Origin: Litsea cubeba
Taxonomy: Eukaryota > Streptophyta > Magnoliopsida > Laurales > Lauraceae
Direction: 5' to 3'
Length of the DNA: 64,000 nucleotides
Assembly: GCA_012931725.1 (NCBI GenBank)
Contig: CM022951.1
Span: 77,554,453-77,618,452 of the forward strand
Shown: one piece after another, positions 40,888 to 52,858 of the stretch
How positions within the stretch are numbered: position 1 is the first letter of the stretch
Layout of the letters: every line of letters starts with the position of its first letter
Program-made: the position numbers and the translations under genes
Notes under the pieces: generated by a model
Told to the model about the DNA's origin: nothing
Databases searched by the model: none
Seen by the model: only the letters and a program-made list of their open reading frames with translations

Positions 40888-41262
40888 CTAAGTGACAAAG
40901 TTCCGTCTAGCTGCCCCCGAGTTGGAAGAGATTCCTGCAGAGCTGGGGGCTATTAGCGAGCTGGAGATATCCGCTGAGCTGGAGACGTCCGCCGCGCTGG
41001 AAGCTTCTGCAGAGCTGGAAGCGATATGATCGCTGTCGCGGAGGTTGAACTGCTCTCGGGCCCGGTTGCTTCTGCTCTTCAGGGCGCGTCTTTCGGGGGG
41101 TAGAGTCGAGGTCGAATCCTTGGAGGATGAACCCGACCGAGTACCCTGCTGTTGGTCGCCTGCTTGGCCAGATCTTGCTCCCGACCTCTCTCGGCGGGGG
41201 ACCGTCGGCAGCTGTGTCAACAGTGCGATAGGTTCCTTTCCCTTTCTGGTTCTTCGAGGCAT
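40888..41262 (-). pseudogene. Truncated gag start of non-autonomous Tat element
   Basis: An ATG at 41262, 66 bases from the 5' LTR, opens 124 residues beginning MPRRTRKGKEPIALL. The placement and basic MPP/MPR start parallel the autonomous gag (MPPKARKG), followed by Ser/Ala-rich sequence. The gag domain proper is absent. It may be retained for packaging or translation signals. Confidence 0.5.
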
Positions 41263-41310
41263 GGTGTTTGGAAAGATTTGGAGAAGGTTGGAAGGCGGGA
41301 TATTGCTTTC

Positions 41311-41326
41311 CCACAGACGGCGCCAA
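41311..41326 (-). promoter_or_regulatory. Primer binding site of non-autonomous Tat element
   Basis: TGGCGCCGTCTGTGGG on the minus strand, identical to 21921-21936 in the autonomous element. Confidence 0.75.
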
Positions 41327-41327
41327 T

Positions 41328-42191
41328 TGTAGGTGCAAAAAATAACGACCCACAATAATGGGGGGTGCCTTAGAGGACTTACCCGAGTGAGATTAGGGAC
41401 ACCGATGCCTGTGCCTGGAGCCTGAGAAAAGGAAGGAGAAATGCAGGTCAGAGGACCCTGGCCTGGGCGGCGCAGGGCTCTCCGATGCCTAAGTTAGTGT
41501 ATGAACTAAGCAGAGGGAGGAGATTTTTGGGGAAGAAGATGGCATACCAGAGTGGTAATGGCGTCCTCCTCTCCTTTGGAGAGGTAGCTGTGTTTATATA
41601 GAGGAAGAGGAGACAAAGGGGTTGTTGGCTGTCTTGTCATAGCCCACTTCGTCAGGTACTAGGGAGGCGCGGTCCGATCGTAGCCTGTCTGGTCCTGTCG
41701 TAGCCTGTCTTGTCCTGTTAGGCCATATCCTGGCGCTTTGGGAGCTGTGGAGGGCGATCTGTCAGGAGATATGGGCTGTCCCCCTTGTCTTGTCGCACGT
41801 GCTCTAGCGTGCTCAAGTGTCCAAGGGCGGACAGCTGTCAGGCCCTGCCTCGGCTAGTCCTGGCATCCTCACCGAGGTCGGGGAGCCGAGGTCGGAGAGG
41901 ACCTTGACTGGTTAGAGCCCTTGCATAGACGCCGAAATGGAGGACCGGGGAGGAGTCCCTAGCCGAACTGGAGACGACCTGGCCGAGGTAGAGCTCAGCC
42001 GAGCTGGGAGCGTCCTGGCCAAGGTGGAAATGTCGTGCAAGGTGCCGAGATGAGTCTCTGGCCGGAGTGGGGGCACTTGGCCGAACTGGCGGACGTTGAG
42101 ACGGGCCTTGCCGAGATGGCCTAGCTGGCGCCGGAGCATGAGATAGAGCATCCGGCCAGTCATCCGGTGAGTTCGGAAATATCCCCCCACA
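41328..42191 (-). repeat. 5' LTR of non-autonomous Tat element (864 bp)
   Basis: No difference from 37825-38688 found on reading. TATATAAA (minus) at 41593-41600. Followed by the GTTAT duplication. Confidence 0.92.
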
Positions 42192-42196
42192 GTTAT

Positions 42197-43223
42197 GTTT
42201 CATGGTTTTGACACAAAATACAACAGCTGAACATGGGTGGGTTGCATCGGATAATAGTGGTTGCTGGATAGCATTTAGTTAACACACCTGGCGGCCCGCC
42301 CCCCTACCTTTTTTTTTTTTTTTTTAGGAGTCATCAAACTTTGTAGAAAACGTTTTCTTCAACAATAGCATGCATTGGATATGTTCAAGCCATCTAAAAT
42401 CATTTTCTCTCTCAATTTATCTCTTATTGATGGCAACCCTAGATGCTCCTAAATGCTCTCATTTTCTAATTCTACCTTTCCTAGTCTTACCACACATCCA
42501 TGCATCTCTACTCTGCCTTTAACAATGGTGGGAAAATACTGAATCATATGTCTATTGGGAAACCATTGAACACAAATACGCCTTTGATGCGTGTATATAT
42601 ACGAATGTTTGTGGTCTAAAGACTCTCATTGGATAATCATTCATGGTGGAAGTAGATATTTTCTACTATCCCTTTTATAGCTTCACTAGTGTGTTTGTTT
42701 CGTAAGAGGAATTTTTTTGTTCTTTTTTTTTTTTGGGTATCCCAAGGTGTCTCCCGCCCAGGAGCCTTTGGCCCCTGAGCCCGAGAGACAATTGAATCAA
42801 GACAACCGAGAACTAATCCATATGGGTACATGCAAACCCTCCCATTCACATGTAACGGGTAAAACTATAGGAGGTGGCCAATGAAGGCAAGTGTCGAACA
42901 CAAACCTCTCTGCTCCCAAAGGCGCAGAGTCCTTGGCTAACTGAGGTAGCACTCTCATTGAGGTTGGACTAGTGCATTTTTAACATCCATACATTATTAT
43001 AAACAAACAAATAATAAACGAGTTGCTGATCACAAGCATCAGCCCAGTACTAAAAAAGTAAAATGTATTGGCCAATACGGATCATGGCACAATGATAGGT
43101 GCTTACTTACTATTGCAAACTTGAGGAACTATTGCGAGTCCAAATCATGTCACCAATAAAAGAATAAAAAATGAAATTAAAAAACTAATTTTAAAAGACA
43201 ACACGAATACTGCTATATCATTC
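42197..43223. other. Intergenic sequence, nothing identified
   Basis: Low-coding; poly-T runs at about 42310 and 42720 without a recognisable element around them. Confidence 0.5.
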
Positions 43224-43780
43224 TAGAGATGGCAAAATATGAACCGACTCGCATATAACCCGCTTAACCCGACCCATTTAATAGGCTGATCGGTCACGGG
43301 TCAAGTATTCATGACCCGCAATTAAGCGGGTCGGGTTAGGGTTGACCCGCATAACCCGCTTATTTAAGCTAAAATTGAATTTGATTGTTTTAATGCATGA
43401 GCTGAAAACGAATAAATGGACCTTAACCAATCCAACCCAACGCTTTTTATTAATGAAAAGTAAGGTAATGCACATCAAATGATTGTTGAAATGAGATTAG
43501 ACCAAATTTGATCTTAAAAGTCAGTTTTGGTCAAGCAGTGAACCATGGTTGAGTCGATTGATTTACTAGATGGATGTAGGTTATGCGGGTCGACCTGGCC
43601 CGTCTAACCCGCAATGGTTATGCAGGTTTAAGTGGGTCGGGTCGGGTTGACCCGTGGTGGGTGCGGGTTAAGAGTTTCCGACCCATTCAATAAACGGGTC
43701 GGATGTGGGTTAGACTTGTATAACCCGTTTAATAAACGAGTCTAACCCATTTAGCACAACCCAACCCGATTGCCACCTAT
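43224..43780. mobile_element. Non-autonomous hAT-like element
   Basis: Starts TAGAGATGGCAAA and ends with the complement of TAGGTGGCAATCGGG, an imperfect inverted end of the TAGRGRTGGCAA type seen in plant hAT elements. The interior is made of diverged GGGTTGACCCG/AACCCGCTTAA words on both strands, with no coding frame. The 8-bp target duplication could not be fixed. Confidence 0.45.
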
Positions 43781-45279
43781 AAATTCATTCCATTACAACA
43801 CTCACCGGAATGTTCAAATCATGTGATAATCATACTCCTGCATTTTAACCTCTGTGGCATTGATGATTTATCTTCTCCTACCTATGTCAAGAACCCTCTA
43901 AAATCTATTTTCTATCAGATATGTGATGTTATGCCACTGCAGGAGACTGGAACTCAAAAAAGTTAAAGGAAAAAGAATGTGAATCATATAGCCTGAAATC
44001 ATAGCTAAAACCAGAGTTCCAGCTTTCATATGGAAGCAGATAGAGAAGAAAGGATTAGCTCATTAGGATTAGCTCATTGAATGGGGGACGCACCTTTATC
44101 ATGAGAAACTGATGGTATTTACAAATATATATATACATCACTTCGATGATGGATGATCAAAATCCCATTCACCTCACAAAAGGATCGGACTCACACATAC
44201 AAACCAGCTTTTCTTTAATATAATGAACATATACAAAAGAAGGGAGATAAAATTAAAAAAGAATTGGAGTAAAACGTCAAAATCTTGAGCCTACAAACTC
44301 TCCCAATTTACACTTTGTACACTCCAGCAGCATCACGATCAGATTCAGCCATTAAGCTTTGCTAAGAACTGGCTGAGATTGTATTCCTCTGTGCATTGTG
44401 ATTGATCCCGAAGCACCACCAGTCCACTGAGGGTGGTTTTCAACCCCTTTACCCCGGACCCCATTTTGGGATCTTCATAAAGGCTACCATTAGAAGATTT
44501 TGACTGGGTATTGGCACCCTGCTTCATGTTTCAAAATGGGAAAAAATTAGCAAGAGAGATGGTAACACTAACATTCAAGTTAGAGATATGAGTTTCAAGG
44601 CATAATGCAGTAACTCGATTTTGTCCCAAATCAGGTGTGCAATTAACCAAGACATTCGTACAAGTCCAACAAATCCCAATTGCCATCACTTTTCAAAAGG
44701 TCTATGTGTGGAAATATAATGAACACACCATCGTGGACAGTGATCCTTAAGCAACACACATCAGAAAGAGTGTTTGAGTGTGGGTGTGCTGGAAACCCAG
44801 ATTCAAATGTTTTGGAATTGAAAAAGTGAAAACAAGAAAGAACATGACGTTGCCCATGACAATACCGTTCTTGTCCCTTCCATAAGGTTTGATGTTTTTT
44901 AGAAAGAACAAAAGAAAGCGCATGTCGCAGACAGATAATTATCTTTCTGCTAGTCTGTGACGATGTAAATAGATTGAGAAGCTGGTCTGTGTTCATCGTA
45001 TTCAGGCTGGCATTCTCTGCATTTATAACAGCATTAGCAACAAACACTTTGAACTTTTGGAGGCTCATAACTTTCTCCTCCAAGGTTCCACTCATGATTA
45101 GACGATGAACATTTACAACTTTACGCTGACCCAACCTATGGGCTCTGTCCATTGCCTGCACATGTTATAACTAAACAATCAGCAAAAGGATAAGAGTTCT
45201 TATATCGCGTAACTAACAAGAGAATTTAATGGTCATTTGCTTCATTAGTAGGAACCAAGCATACAATGCTTCTAGATGT

Positions 45280-45876
45280 TGTTGGGGATGTGCAACCAAA
45301 GTCCCACATCGGCTATAATTGGGAAAGATCATGGGCATATAAGTTGGACTAAGGTACTCCATTGATATGAGGCCTTTTGGGTAGAACCCAAGAACAAATC
45401 CATGAGGGCTTAGGCCCAAAGTGGACAATATCATATCAATGTGGAGTTTGTGGTGGTCTACTGTCCCAACAAGTGGTATCAGAGCTCACGCCCAGACTAA
45501 GCCCGGAGAATCCTCAGATTGCCAAACAAAAGGTGGTGGGCCCAGTGATGCGCAGGAAAAGCACAGTACTCACGATTGGTGGATCCGTGGTGAAGCTCTC
45601 GAGTTGGCTCTTCTCGATGGAGCGGACGGATGGATGATCGTTTGAGGGGAGGGCCAGTAAAAATATCCAAAGAGATATGGTCCTTTGTTTGAGGGGAGGA
45701 TTGTTGGGGATGTGCAACCATTGTTGGGGATGTGCAACCAAAGTCCCACATCGGCTAGAATTGGGAAAGATCATGGGCACTCCATTGATATGAGGCCTTT
45801 TGGGTAGAACCCAAGAACAAATCCATGAGGGCTTAGGCCCAAAGTAGTGATCCACTGTCCCAGCACATCCCCAACA
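45280..45876 (+). mobile_element. TRIM in a BTAF1-like intron
   Basis: Left LTR 45280-45471 (TGTTGGGGATGTGC...CCCAACA), Met-tRNA primer site TGGTATCAGAGC at 45474-45485, internal about 230 bp, polypurine GTTTGAGGGGAGGA at about 45688, and right LTR from 45702 to 45876. The right LTR begins with a 20-bp duplication and ends GCACATCCCCAACA, the exact complement of the element's first 14 bases. The flanks share GATG. Non-coding, so it depends on other elements to move. Confidence 0.75.
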
Positions 45877-48291
45877 GATGAAACAAGATGTGAGTTCATC
45901 CAATCACCAAGACAAAGATTTGCATCAAGAAACAGAAAATGAAAACGATATCACTACAAGCCAATACAATTTATTTTCAGTCCAAGAAAACCGAAACTTC
46001 CACAATGAAGGTTATAACACTCTCTACTCTCTTTTTTCTTTCCTTTCTTTCGATGGAGAATGATGGAAGAATTTTATCACAAAAATAACCGAGCAAATAG
46101 GAGTGAAAATGCATCATTCAACAAAAAAATGATGGGCGAGGAGCTAGGCTCAAATGAAATTAATGTGCTTCATCATCAGTCATGACATGAAACTAAGATG
46201 GAAAACTCCATCCTCGACAACCCAGATTAGGCAATGCAATCAGTTCCAAGTTTCCATATCTTCTGAAATATATGGGAAGAGTAGAATTTCATTAACACAA
46301 TAAAATCATCACCGCCTTTTAGACATCCCAGCAGTCCAAGCAATTGCAGTCCTGAATAATCTTCTACAATTACAGGCATTTGTAAATTTGATGGCTAGAA
46401 TCTCTTCCAGAATAAACTGTCCAACCCACCCTGGCCTAGGAAGAGCAAGAGTTCAAAAAGTCTGTTTACAATTCTAGAAATGAAATTATCATGGAAGCCC
46501 AACCTGCCAACGCAGATGATTTCCCTTAAAATTATCATTTCCTGAGGAGCACCTTCCACTAGGTGGAACATCCTGATCAAGAACATCAGATAGTGACTTG
46601 AGCAATGACAGCAGGTCATCCTTATCCATCTCCATTTGGTTGGGAAGCAACCCACTTGAAGAAGACTGTGTATGAGTCTAAGAAGAAAAGGGAAAGAAAC
46701 AACCAAAACCAGAACTTGAACAATAGTATTTTCGTCAACAGCATGCTCCCCATTGTCACTAGTACTAGTACACGCCCCTTACCCTGGTAACACAACACAT
46801 GCTCACCTGATATAAGCACAACACATACACCCTCTAGAATAATTTAAAAGAAAAACAAAAGGACATGGCTTCTATAGAAATGAAGTGTTTACCAATCCTC
46901 CTAGGAGTATAAATTTGTGCCCCTTTCTTGAAGTAGGATAACCAAGTAGTGGTATATTAAATTTAATGGATTTCGCATCCAGTTTGTCATGAGTACAATT
47001 AGAAACGTTGATAAGTAGTACCTCCAAATATCCTGGGGAGAATCTGATACAAATGTTTATAAGACTTAAGAACACTAATAGGAGTTTTACTACTGTCTGG
47101 TGCATATTACTTGGCACTTTTTTGAACTCCAAGAAGAGCAAGAAGCTGACAATGGTGTCCAAGTTCTGAGCAGAGGCTGAGCACTGTTCTATGTCCTCTG
47201 CCACAAGTGAAGTTATTTGGCTACAAGTCCTCTAAGAATTTGGAGTAATTCGGAAGGAAGCAACCCCGTCTTATAGCTGATAACATTAATGCCATTCAGA
47301 TTGAGAATTCTGTCTTCAGTGAGCACACAAAACATATAGAGGTTGATTCAAATTTCTTCATTTAGCCTGATCCAAATTGAATTTCATGATTGTATCAGCT
47401 GACTGTATCCTTGTTCCGCTCAATCAAAAATGAATTTTGCAACTACATCGGACGGCGCAGCTAATATGGCCACATACAAATATGAACATGGCTTATGTGG
47501 TATATCAACCATCGCCTTTAAACAATACAGAAGCCGGTCCACACCCATCCATTTAAACCTACATGGCTACAAACCAACTAAAGCCTAACTGAAATCCAAG
47601 CAATCTAGGCATATGGATATGATCCATAAATCAATACTTCCCTCAATGTCGTTCCCCTTGAATTTGCACATACTTCAACCTCAACAAACACACAAATTAA
47701 TAAGAAATCAAGGACAATAAAAAGAAAGTGCTTTTATAGGATTTTTCAATGAAAAACGCAAAAAGTTATTAAATCAGCTGAGTACCAAAAATTTATTTGA
47801 ATCGTCTTTGCTTTAGTTTCTGGGTAAAAACACCCAAAAGCCATTCTTCTCTTCAAATTTCTTCTCAAAAACAGTTTTGGGACTTGGGAAGTGTTTTATT
47901 ATAAGGAAAGGTATAGCTATAAGAACAAAAGCATATAGTTGGCGACATTACAAAAAGAAACATGCAACAAATTCTGTAAGGATGCATTACACGACCTCTA
48001 TTATGCAGAAAAAACAATATTGTAAGTATACTAAGTAATATAAAGCCAAGTGAAACCATCCTAAATATGCCAAAATGCGATACAGAAAGTTTCATCCCAC
48101 AAAATAAAATTATAAAATCAAAGAAGTTGGCCTTCCTTGCAGAAAAGTTGAGGGAAAATACCATGGAACCCACCAAATATTCTCGATAAAACAAAATGGC
48201 AATGTAATTTGCACCTTACTTAGATAAGACTTGCAGGCGTGACTGGAAGTGGAAGACCATGAGACACAAAAAAAAATGTGATTCTAGTTGC
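45877..48291. other. BTAF1-like intron remainder with unidentified exon-like patches
   Basis: A minus-strand stretch at about 46500-46690 reads LPNQMEMDKDDLLSLLKSLS and SDVLDQDVPPSG, and one at about 47100-47260 reads LLPSELLQILRGLV. Both look like former coding exons of some other gene, but the family is not recognised. The rest is AT-rich. Confidence 0.3.
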
Positions 48292-48976
48292 CTGGTGGTC
48301 TCTCATTGGGTTCCAATCATGCTCCATGAAAACCAGTGTGTCTGCTGAAGTCAGATTTAGACCAAGCCCACCAACTGCAGATTCTAGGTATGCAAGTGAA
48401 TATGGAAACAGCTGAACCTGGGAAGAAGAAACAAATCTTAAAAGCATTCAAAATACCAAGTGTTGTCAGCAGGAGCACATCAATGGTAGGATCAAAATTA
48501 AATGCTTTCACAATTTCAAAACGCCTCTCTGGTTCTACAGAGCCATCCAGCTGCAAGTATGTGATACTGCTTAGAATCAAATGATTCACTTGATTAGAGA
48601 AAACAAGACTTTCAGAAAAGCACTAGAAAATCGTGACGGTTCTGTAATGGACACTGGGAACAGTAAAAGAGAGAAATAATACTAGCACTCAGTAGGTCAT
48701 CATAAAAAGAGAGCTACATATATATACATTAGATAGGTAAGGAAGAATATAGTGGCCACGAGAAAAACTTTTTCATATGATTGTGGAACAAATCTCTTTC
48801 AATGATATCCTGGAAAGACTGCATGAGAAACATATAATGAAATAACAGGTTACCGTCAAGAACACAGTATGATGAAAAAAATTTCCAACAGAACTTGAAA
48901 AGGACAATCTTACTTTGTGCTGTGCAAAAATTAAAACTCGGTGCTGCCCAACTTCAACAGTGCCCTCTGCACTTGA

Positions 48977-49461
48977 TGTAAGGAAATTACTTTTTAGGTA
49001 TTTTAGTCAGACTACAAGTCCTTACCTTTCCATAAATTATGGTCATTATAGGAATCTCGTTTTCATAGGATACATGCTATCTTTTAATCATATAAGGTTT
49101 CCTAAAGAGATATATTCCATAACAAACTCTACCTTGATGGACGGTTGAGATTAAAACTAATGGAATCCTAATTGGAATATATTTGGTCCTCTCTCCACCT
49201 ATAAAATAGAGTCTTTCCTCTATCACAAAGACTCATTCACAAAATTCAACACATTAAGGCTTATAGGCAAGGAGAGAGAAACTGAAGTTATTTCCTAAAG
49301 TTTTCTTGGGCGGATCTCAACATCAACATCAGACAGCTGGATCGGAAAGCTTTCTGCATCAGGATGTCTGGAGGTAATCTTTAATCTATCTAAGATTAAT
49401 TCCTACATGTGATAATCATGTTGTTCTCGATCTTAGGGTTCATGTTATTTATAATCTAACA
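48977..49461 (+). repeat. 5' LTR of copia element (485 bp)
   Basis: TGTAAGGAAATTAC...ATCTAACA, then the primer site two bases later. TATAAAATA at 49200-49208 is the likely promoter. The left flank CTTGA would be the target duplication; the right copy is not in the window. Confidence 0.82.
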
Positions 49462-49463
49462 TG

Positions 49464-49475
49464 TGGTATCAGAGC
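49464..49475 (+). promoter_or_regulatory. Primer binding site of copia element
   Basis: TGGTATCAGAGC, complementary to the initiator-Met tRNA 3' region, two bases after the LTR. Confidence 0.85.
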
Positions 49476-50713
49476 ATGGTTAATTATTAGAGAACACATG
49501 ATCGTCCATTAATAATAGGATATCACCCCCTACATCATGGTTTGGTGCTCCGTCCATTCAAGTGGGCCCCACCCATTCCCCTCAAGTGGGCTATGATGAG
49601 GGTGGACCGTAGCACGTGCACCCATGTCACAGAAAAATTTTCTTGGGCCCTTTTATGTACTAGTATCAGTAAGAAGAAGAGATTATGTTACAAACAAGGT
49701 CTTTCGAATTCTATCAAGGGCAAATGTTAGCCTATCTGGCGAGGGCCGATACACGTCGCAGTATAGGTCCATCATATTCAGAGTGTGGATCACCCAGCAA
49801 AGGTGTCCCATGTACAACACATGGGTCCTATTCTTTAAGAGTACGACTCAGAATTCTATGAGTCCATTCTAAAGATCCATCACTGGCCATGTCTTTTACA
49901 TGATAAAAGGACTTGTCATGGATGGACCATAAGGAGAATTTGCGAAGACCTATAACTCAGTGAAATTCGCCGGCAAGTCTCGATCATGAAGTTGAACCCA
50001 CTTTAGTTCTAGGACATGGCTTAGGGACCGCAGACAAGAAACTGAATGGCTGGTGTTTTGATTGTCAGAAAGTGAAGAGGGGAGAGCGTCTATCCTATGC
50101 ATTCCCTTTCCCCATCTGATTATATTTTTTTATATAAAATAAGAGGATATTACTTGATGTAATTATCTATACTTGTTGGAAAAAAAAAGCCCCAAAGAGC
50201 CAGAGGACTGCCCTCCGGGGCTCGGCCATCTTTATCAATATTTTTCATATAACGAATGATCAATTATGTCTACATGCAATATATAATGTCATCTATTCAT
50301 ATTAAATTAATTCTGATCACTAAAGTTGTATGCTTAAGGTTAGGTCTCACCACAGTGACCCTAACAATTAAATATTGATATTTGGCCTTAATAGTACCAT
50401 CATGATGTTTACTTTTCTCATTGTTCAAGCGCATGAAGAATTTAGTCGCCCACAGGCGGATTATAATCATACGTTTGAATAATAATTAAGGAGTGTTTGT
50501 TCATACATGGACCAAAGATATCCACAGATATCTTACTTGTTCTAATTAAAAGTAACATCACTCATTTACACCACCTTGAATATGATGACCTTAGATGGTA
50601 TAATGTGTAGAAATTATGGTGACTACCCACAGGAGCACCTAAATTTCTTTTTGTCATATATATTCATATATTGTGCATGTGTTGTCTTATTTTAATTAAA
50701 GCCTTATTATTAT
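49476..50713. other. Copia leader, no gene seen
   Basis: 1.2 kb between primer site and gag, long for a copia leader. No domain or repeat ends recognised; an unrecognised insertion is possible. Confidence 0.45.
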
Positions 50714-51604
50714 ATCTCTAGTGCAATTATTGTACCCACTAATCTGAATTCGCATGCTACTTCTGTCACTAAGCTCAATGGAACCAACTTCTCCGAATGG
50801 AAAGAGCAAGTTGAGTTCACATTGGGGGTACTTGAACTGGATATGACTCTTAGTAAAGATAAGCCAGCTCCACTTACTGCCACAAGTAACGCTGAGGAAA
50901 AGACCCTCTTTAATGCTTGGGAGAGGTTTGACAGACTAAGCACTATGTTTTTGTGAATGACTATTGATATCAACATCAAAACATCATTTCCTACACCTGA
51001 GAATGCTAAAGACTTTATGAAAGCCATTGCAGATAGGTTTAAGACTGCAGACAAATCCCTTGTTGGGAAACTAATGGCAGATCTTACAACCATGAAGTTT
51101 GATGGCACTCGCTCAATGCATGAGTATGTCATTGAGATGACCAACCTTGCTGCTAAACTAAAGAATTTGGGACTATCCCTGGATAAGGCTTTTCTCGTCC
51201 AATTTATCCTAAACAGTTTACCTCCTCAGTACGGGCCTTTCCAAATTCACTACAATACTATTACGGAAAAGTGGACAGTGAATGAATTGGCCAACAAACT
51301 GGTACAAGAGGAGGCCAGGCTGAATCAACAAGGTATCAAAGTAGCTCATCTCGTTCAAGGAGCTGGAAACAAAGCTGGAAAAAAGAAAAATTCAGGCCAG
51401 AAAAGGTTACCACCCAAATCTAATGAGGCCAGTCAGAACCCCAAGAAGAAAAAAAAGGAAAACGTATGCAAACTTTGGAAGAAACCTGGTCATTTTCAGG
51501 CAGACTGCATTAAACGTAAAGAATGGTTCGAAAAGAAAGGTAACCCTCTGGGTTTCGTAAGTTATTTCGAATCACATCTTACTTATGTTTCTTTTGATAC
51601 TTAG
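50714..51604 (+). pseudogene. gag: Copia gag
   Basis: Frame from about 50714 (an ATC sits where an ATG would be expected) with KLNGTNFSEWKEQVEF, a TGA at 50954-50956, then TIDINIKTSFPTPENAKDFM, LGLSLDKAFLVQFILNSLPP and a basic Lys-rich region. The zinc knuckle reads CKLWKKPGHFQADC, with Trp replacing the second Cys, so zinc binding would be lost. A TAG at 51602-51604 precedes protease in the same frame. Normally this protein forms the particle. Confidence 0.82.
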
Positions 51605-52858
51605 TGGATTGACACTGGTACTAATGTTCATGTTTCCAATTCAATGCAGGGATTCCTTACGATCCAAACTATAAACCCAAGTGAGAACTTCCTTTTTATG
51701 GGCAACAAAGACAAAGTTCCAGTTGAAGCCATTGGCACTTTTCGTCTTGTTTTAGATAGCGGTAATCAGTTAGACTTATGTCAAACTCTTTATATTCCGT
51801 CTATTTCCCGTAATTTGGTTTCTGTAAGCACACTTGATAAAGATGGTTACTCGTTTGAATTAGGAAATGGTACTTTCAGTTTACTTAAAAATTCTAGTCG
51901 TATTGGTTCTGAAATTTTGTTTGATGGGCTATACAAGTTTCATCTTAATAATCAAATTGCTGAGACCCATCTTACCCTGCATTCTAAGGAAACCAAACGA
52001 AAGTCATCTAAAAATGACTTTTATTTCTTGTGGCATAAAAGACTGGGTCACATATCCAGTGAAAGAATTAAACGATTAGTAAAAGATAGTGTCCTTCCGG
52101 ATCTAGATTTTACTAATATTAAAGTATGTGTGGATTGTATTAAAGGCAAATCAACAAAACACACAAAAAAAGGAGCCACAAGAAGTACTCAGCTTCTTGA
52201 AATAATTCATACAAACATTTGCGGACCCTTTGATGTTCCAACCTTTGAGGGAGAAAAGTACTTCATTATCTTTATTGATGATTACTCACGTTATTGTTAT
52301 TTATACTTATTGCATGACAAATCTCAGTTTGTGAATGCTGTACAAGTGTTCATTACTGAAGTCGAAAGGCAACTAGATAAAAAAGTGAAAATCATAAGGT
52401 CAGATAGAGGTGGTGAATTTTATGGTAGGTATGGCGAAACAGGACAACATCCTGGACCTTTTGCAAAACTTCTCCAAAAGCTTGGAATTGTTGCCCAATA
52501 CACAACGCCTGGTTCTCCATGGCAGGATGGTGTAGCTGAAAGGCGAAATCGTACATATATGGAAATGGTTAGATCCATGATGAGTCATGCTAACTTACTT
52601 ATATCCTTATGGATGGATGCTCTATGCACAACTGTTTATATCTTGAACAGGGTTCCCAGTAAGGCAGTTCTAAAAACACCATTTGAACTGTGGAAAGGAT
52701 GGAAACCTAGTTTAAGACATCTCCAAATTTGGGGTTGTCCAGCTGAGGCTAGAGTCTACAATCCACATGAAAAGAAATTGGACCTTAAAATGATCAGTGG
52801 TTACTTTATAGGTTACCCAGAAAAGTACGAGAATTGTTGAAACTGGTAATGTTAAATT
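51605..52858 (+). pseudogene. pol: Copia protease and integrase
   Basis: In frame after gag: protease active site WIDTGTNVHVSNS; pre-integrase zinc domain (HKRLGHISSERIKRL, CVDCIKGK); integrase core IIHTNICGPFDVP, where the first catalytic Asp of D-D-E is Asn; then IIRSDRGGEFYG and GVAERRNRTYMEM for the other two acidic residues; and LKTPFELWKGWKPS. A short deletion near 52830 shifts the frame (stop at 52838-52840). Two independent defects make the integrase inactive. Confidence 0.85.

Larger units (their letters stand above)
37825..42191 (-). mobile_element. Non-autonomous Tat-family element, 4,367 bp
   Basis: Two 864-bp LTRs that look identical on reading, a GTTAT target duplication, the same primer site as the full Tat element (41311-41326), a matching polypurine tract (38689-38698) and the same CTTTAGGAAAGGC repeats. 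The internal 2.6 kb has a truncated gag start and tandem repeats but no protease, RT, RNase H or integrase. It must have moved using proteins supplied in trans, plausibly by relatives of the element at 10389-22863. Identical LTRs indicate a very recent insertion. Confidence 0.9.
44345..48976 (-). pseudogene. BTAF1/MOT1-like SNF2 ATPase gene, last six exons, disrupted
   Basis: BTAF1/Mot1 is a nuclear Swi2/Snf2-type ATPase that strips TBP from DNA. Visible exons on the minus strand: 48976-48914 (QHRVLIFAQHK), 48818-48769 (DIIERDLFHNHMK), 48566-48457 (YLQLDGSVEPERRFEIVKAF, DPTIDVLLLTT), 48374-48292 (VGGLGLNLTSADTLVFMEHD), 45155-44943 (MDRAHRLGQRKVVNVHRLIM) and 44518-44345 (TEEYNLSQFLAKLNG, stop). 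Reading phases agree across every junction. This is helicase motifs V-VI plus the C-terminus. Defects: a copia LTR begins inside the first visible exon at 48977; the donor after 48292 is GC; the donor after 44943 reads AT not GT; a conserved His before VGG is Leu. Any 5' exons would lie beyond the copia, outside the window. Confidence 0.8.
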
